64,000 nt of DNA from Rhodobacterales bacterium (GTDB taxonomy: Bacteria; Pseudomonadota; Alphaproteobacteria; Caulobacterales; Hyphomonadaceae): the NCBI GenBank assembly GCA_014763715.1, contig JACXUV010000014.1, positions 1 through 64,000 of the forward strand, in the 5' to 3' direction. Within the stretch, counting starts at the first letter, position 1; every line of letters begins with the position of its first letter. The notes beneath the pieces are model-generated. The model worked only from the letters and a program-made list of their open reading frames with translations, was not told the origin of the DNA and did not search any database. The position numbers were made by a program, and so were the translations under genes. Positions 60,955 through 64,000 of this stretch are shown in pieces.

Positions 60955-61914
60955 TTACGAGCGTGTTGGTGGCACGGCGGCGCCGGATTGCGGCTTGCTG
61001 CCTCCATCCTTGACTGCCCCTGTCAGGCCCTTGATGCCTTCGATCGTTCCGATGATGCTGGAGAACTCGGCCGGGATAATGACCGTCTTCTGCTGATTGG
61101 ATGTCGCCAGCTTGCCGAACGCTTCGACATAGGCCTGGCCGAGGAAGTAGTTGATCGCGTTGACGTCACCACGCGCGATGGCTTCCGACACCATGGCCGT
61201 GGCTTTTGCTTCCGCTTCAGCGGCACGCTCGCGGGCCTCGGCATCACGGAAGGCAGCTTCGCGGCGGCCTTCGGCTTCAAGGATCTGCGCCTGCTTCTGG
61301 CCCTCTGCCTTGAGAATGGCGGACTGCTTGTCACCTTCGGCCGTCAGGATCTCTGCACGCTTCAGACGCTCAGCCTTCATCTGGCGTGCCATGGCTTCCG
61401 TAATGTCGGCCGGCGGGCTGAGGTCGGCAATCTCGATCCGGGTGACCTTCACGCCCCAAGGATTGGTCGCCGCGTCGATCACGCTCAGCAGACGTGCGTT
61501 GATATCGTCGCGGTTCGACAGGACCTCGTCGAGATCCATGGAGCCAACCACGGTACGAATGTTCGTCAGGGCGAGGTTCTGGATGGCATGGTGGAGATTG
61601 TTGACCTCATACGCAGCCGCGACCGGGTCAATAACCTGGATGAACACGATCGCATCACAGGACACCATCGCGTTGTCCTTGGTGATGACTTCCTGTTGGG
61701 GAACGTCGAGAACGGTCTCCATCATGTTCATCTTCCGGCCAATCCGGTCGATGAAAGGCGTGATAACGGACAAGCCTGGGGTCAGGGTCCTCGTGTAGCG
61801 CCCAAACCGCTCAACCGTAAAATTATAGCCCTGCGGTACGAATTTGAACGCCGATACCAGCCCGATGATCGCGACCACGAAGATCAGCACGATCACAGCA
61901 AAAAACGGTTCCAT
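60955..61914 (-). CDS. SPFH/Band 7 stomatin-like protein (QmcA-type)
   Basis: A 319-aa membrane-anchored stomatin homologue. One N-terminal membrane helix (MEPFFAVIVLIFVVAIIGLVS) precedes the SPFH domain (VPQGYNFTVERFGRYTRTL, then IDRIGRKMNMMETVLDVPQQE, ITKDNAMVSCDAIVF). A long charged alanine/glutamate-rich coiled coil (about residues 175-250) and a C-terminal oligomerisation segment follow. It is upstream of nfeD with 73 bases between, the usual pairing. Confidence 0.92.
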   Translation of the reverse strand: MEPFFAVIVLIFVVAIIGLVSAFKFVPQGYNFTVERFGRYTRTLTPGLSVITPFIDRIGRKMNMMETVLDVPQQEVITKDNAMVSCDAIVFIQVIDPVAAAYEVNNLHHAIQNLALTNIRTVVGSMDLDEVLSNRDDINARLLSVIDAATNPWGVKVTRIEIADLSPPADITEAMARQMKAERLKRAEILTAEGDKQSAILKAEGQKQAQILEAEGRREAAFRDAEARERAAEAEAKATAMVSEAIARGDVNAINYFLGQAYVEAFGKLATSNQQKTVIIPAEFSSIIGTIEGIKGLTGAVKDGGSKPQSGAAVPPTRS

Positions 61915-61980
61915 TGAGTCCCTCTCCTTTATTGCACACCTGAAAGGTGGGGAGGGTTTGCCGTTTTTCAATAAAAAACG

Positions 61981-62017
61981 AAGCAAAATCGGCGTGCCCG
62001 TCCCCAAGCACGCCGAT
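61981..62017 (-). terminator. Terminator after the peroxiredoxin gene
   Basis: A perfect 10-bp stem (61988-61997 with 62008-62017) with a ten-base loop, followed on the minus strand by TTTT. It lies 40 bases after the peroxiredoxin stop and separates that gene from the stomatin-nfeD unit. Confidence 0.75.
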
Positions 62018-62056
62018 CATCTGCTAAATTGGTTAAAAGGCGTTACGCCAATTAAA

Positions 62057-62539
62057 TCAGAGTTGTCCGAGCATGTAGTCGGCGCTGGATACCTTGAATT
62101 CGCCGCCCTGCTCGACATTGAGCTCCGAGACGACGCCATCCTTCACGATCATGGAATAGCGTTGCGAACGCTGACCCATGCCGAAACCTGATCCGTCCAT
62201 TTCCAGGCCCAGTGCTTTCGCGAAGGTACCATTGCCATCCGCCAGCATGCGCACCTTGCCATCTGCACCGGCGCTCTTCCCCCAGGCGCCCATAACGAAC
62301 ACATCGTTGACCGAGGTGCAGACAACATCATCCACGCCTTTGCCTTTCAGCTCATCCAGCTTCTCGACGAAGCCCGGCAGGTGCTTTGCGGAACAAGTCG
62401 GCGTGAAGGCCCCCGGAACGGCGAAGAGCGCGACGGTTTTGCCGCCGAAAACGTCTGCCGTTGTACGCGGCGTGGGGCCGTCTGCAGTCATTTCCATGAA
62501 AGTTGCTTCCGGAAGCTTGTCACCGACCTTGATGCTCAT
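62057..62539 (-). CDS. Peroxiredoxin (Prx5/type II family)
   Basis: A 160-aa peroxiredoxin starting MSIKVGDKLPEATFMEM at 62539. The peroxidatic cysteine is in VPGAFTPTCSAKHLPGF, a hallmark of the Prx5/PMP20 group. A second cysteine in VDDVVCTSVNDVFVMGAWGKS is the typical extra residue. It reduces hydroperoxides with glutathione, glutaredoxin or thioredoxin; which one cannot be told. It is divergent from yqgE, and a GGGAG site precedes the start. Confidence 0.92.
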   Translation of the reverse strand: MSIKVGDKLPEATFMEMTADGPTPRTTADVFGGKTVALFAVPGAFTPTCSAKHLPGFVEKLDELKGKGVDDVVCTSVNDVFVMGAWGKSAGADGKVRMLADGNGTFAKALGLEMDGSGFGMGQRSQRYSMIVKDGVVSELNVEQGGEFKVSSADYMLGQL

Positions 62540-62664
62540 CTGCTTTTCTCCCTGCAGGTTTGACCATGGAGATAGAGTGCCCGCCGCTGTGAAGCAAGGA
62601 GTCCTCGCCCTTGCCAAACCTGCCGGGATGGCCCAGCCTTGGCTCTGAAGGAACTCCGCGCACC

Positions 62665-63225
62665 ATGGACACAGACCTGACAGGCAAGCTCCTGATCGCC
62701 CTTCCCGGCATCGGCGACACGCGTTTCGCACGATCCGTCATCCTTGTGTGTGCCCATTCGCCTGAATTCGCGATGGGCATCGTGCTCAACAAACCGATGG
62801 AGCATCTGCGCCTGCCTCAGCTTTTTGAGCAACTCGACGTGCCGATCGAGGCGGACGTGCCGGACACGTTCGTGCTGGATGGCGGGCCGGTCAGTTCTGA
62901 CAGGGGCTTCGTGCTACACACGGACGACGTCTTCAATGAAGGCGCCAGCCTGCCCGTCGAGGGCGACATCTGCATGACCGCCACGCGGGACATTCTGCAT
63001 GCCATGGGCTCAGCTCATCCGCCACGACGCAGTGTGCTGGCACTTGGCTATTCCGGCTGGGGCGCCGGGCAACTGGAATCGGAACTTGCGGAGAATGCCT
63101 GGCTGGTCTGCGATCTCGACCCGGAACTCATTTTCTCAAGCGCGCATGAGCAGAAGTGGCGTCATGCCCTGGGCCGCCTGGGCATTGATAGCGGCAGATT
63201 ACAGGTGGACCCTGGTAACGCCTGA
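62665..63225 (+). CDS. YqgE/AlgH family protein
   Basis: A 186-aa UPF0301 protein. It has the family opening LTGKLLIALPGIGDTRFARSVI, the MGIVLNKPM strand, a DGGPVSSDRGFVLH motif and GYSGWGAGQLESEL. Relatives are conserved but poorly understood; AlgH affects alginate in Pseudomonas. The ATG at 62665 is preferred as it gives the family N-terminus. Divergent from the peroxiredoxin gene and convergent with the EAL gene. Confidence 0.92.
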   Translation: MDTDLTGKLLIALPGIGDTRFARSVILVCAHSPEFAMGIVLNKPMEHLRLPQLFEQLDVPIEADVPDTFVLDGGPVSSDRGFVLHTDDVFNEGASLPVEGDICMTATRDILHAMGSAHPPRRSVLALGYSGWGAGQLESELAENAWLVCDLDPELIFSSAHEQKWRHALGRLGIDSGRLQVDPGNA

Positions 63226-63237
63226 ATAGCGTCCCGG

Positions 63238-64000
63238 TCAGTACCGCATGAAGCGGATGGCAGATTCAATGTCCATCGGCCGGGCGAAAGCAAAGCCCTG
63301 AACATGATCGAAGCCAAGGGCACGAAGGCGGCCGGCATCTTCCTTGTGTTCCACGCCTTCGGCCGTGCTGGTCATGCCCAGACGGCTTGCCAGCAAAGTG
63401 ATGGTGGAAAGGATCGTGTCGGTCCGATGCTGACCAAGGCGCCGCGTCAGGCCATGGTCGATCTTCAGACTGTCCGCCGGCAAGTCCGCCAGCCAGGCGA
63501 AGGAAGAGTGCCCGGTCCCGAAATCATCCAGCACGAGCCCGGCACCGACAGCTTTCAACGCCAGCGCCGCAGACAAGGCAAAGTCCGCGTCGCGCAGGGC
63601 GGCCTGTTCGGTCAACTCGATCTTCATCGACCGGTCCGGCAGATTGTAGCCATTGATGAGGGCTTCCACGAGCGCCGGCAGTGTGCCCCGAGCGAGATCT
63701 CGGGCGGTCAGGTTCACATGCATGAACAGGTCATCGCGCCGGGTCACTTCCCGCAGGCGGGCCAATGCCTCAGCTGAGCGGATCAGCATGTTTGACGCTA
63801 GCGCCTCGTCTTCGTAACGGCTTGGCGGAGAGGTCAAACCGCCATCATCCCATCGCGCGAGCGCTTCAAATCCAGCTACCTGCCCATTGCGCAAAGACAC
63901 GATGGGCTGAAACACAGGCGCCAGATCGGGCCCGGGGTTCAGGTCGGATGGGTCAATTTCCTGCAGGTCATCGCCAGTCAGCAACATGCCCCGCGCTTCG
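63238..64000 (-). CDS. EAL domain protein, probable cyclic-di-GMP phosphodiesterase (5' end missing)
   Basis: The frame is open to the right window edge, so only the C-terminal ~250 residues are seen. The EAL domain shows GFEALARW (the EAL signature with glutamate), NLTARDLARG, KIELTEQAAL, LDDFGTGHSSFAWL and an ADSLKIDHGLTRRL segment, then TAEGVEHKED. In the canonical LKIDR... site the second residue pair is KID-H here. Most metal and catalytic residues are kept, so c-di-GMP hydrolysis is likely. Any N-terminal sensor domain lies outside the window. Confidence 0.85.
   Translation of the reverse strand, partial: EARGMLLTGDDLQEIDPSDLNPGPDLAPVFQPIVSLRNGQVAGFEALARWDDGGLTSPPSRYEDEALASNMLIRSAEALARLREVTRRDDLFMHVNLTARDLARGTLPALVEALINGYNLPDRSMKIELTEQAALRDADFALSAALALKAVGAGLVLDDFGTGHSSFAWLADLPADSLKIDHGLTRRLGQHRTDTILSTITLLASRLGMTSTAEGVEHKEDAGRLRALGFDHVQGFAFARPMDIESAIRFMRY

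Overview
The window is a GC-rich, densely coding bacterial chromosome segment from an alphaproteobacterium. Several arrangements point there: PhyR-NepR-EcfG general stress genes, a DUF1476 (F1-ATPase zeta inhibitor) gene, a CBP3-type cytochrome bc1 chaperone beside BamE and plsX-fabH-ihfA-merR, and the fabF-acpP-fabG-fabD / rpsF-rpsR-rplI-dnaB order. Gene content and the bactofilin/M23 pair suggest a marine Hyphomonas/Maricaulis-like lineage, but that is inference. Nearly all the sequence is ordinary core genome; only about 2.1 kb looks recently acquired.

Layout. 1-6.4 kb: end of icd, then a minus-strand block (small membrane protein, damaged gmk, yicC, mltG, fabF, acpP, fabG, fabD). 6.6-9.5 kb: rpsF, rpsR, rplI, dnaB. 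9.5-24.6 kb: an accessory metabolic stretch (PncC/CinA-C, SDR, epoxide-hydrolase-like enzyme, crotonase, amidohydrolase, sterol-desaturase-like protein, NTF2 and GNAT proteins, acyl-CoA synthetase, EthD protein, MmyB-like regulator, class V aminotransferase, MaoC dehydratase, MsrB, S9 lipoprotein peptidase). 24.7-26.9 kb: a small island at tRNA-Pro(GGG), bounded by 51-bp direct repeats that copy the tRNA 3' half. It carries two genes, an HTH-ImmA/IrrE protein and an unknown 159-aa protein, and no integrase. 26.9-31.1 kb: merR, ihfA, fabH, plsX, CBP3-like chaperone, bamE. 31.3-34.1 kb: the general stress response locus, in which ecfG and the sensor kinase are both broken. 34.4-42.8 kb: tRNA-Gly, HxlR regulator, phytase-like esterase, 6S RNA, 5-formyl-THF cyclo-ligase, GH16 protein, ATPase zeta inhibitor, purC, purS, TetR regulator, plsC and two related secreted proteins. 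42.8-49.6 kb: a complete SUF iron-sulfur operon. 49.7-64 kb: hydrolase, anmK, tyrS, a giant AsmA-like protein, bcp, M23 peptidase plus bactofilin, S10 peptidase, nfeD, stomatin-like protein, peroxiredoxin, yqgE and the end of an EAL gene.

Most unusual. (1) The tRNA-Pro mini-island keeps att-like repeats and three copies of an 11-bp motif near its ends, yet holds only two cargo genes; it is the best candidate for an undescribed system. (2) Three genes are broken: gmk and ecfG by out-of-frame internal deletions, the PAS/HWE-type kinase by one extra base. Because gmk is normally essential, assembly error must be excluded before reading this as biological decay. (3) A 35-bp near-perfect palindrome covers the likely ribosome-binding site of the second of two tandem secreted paralogues.
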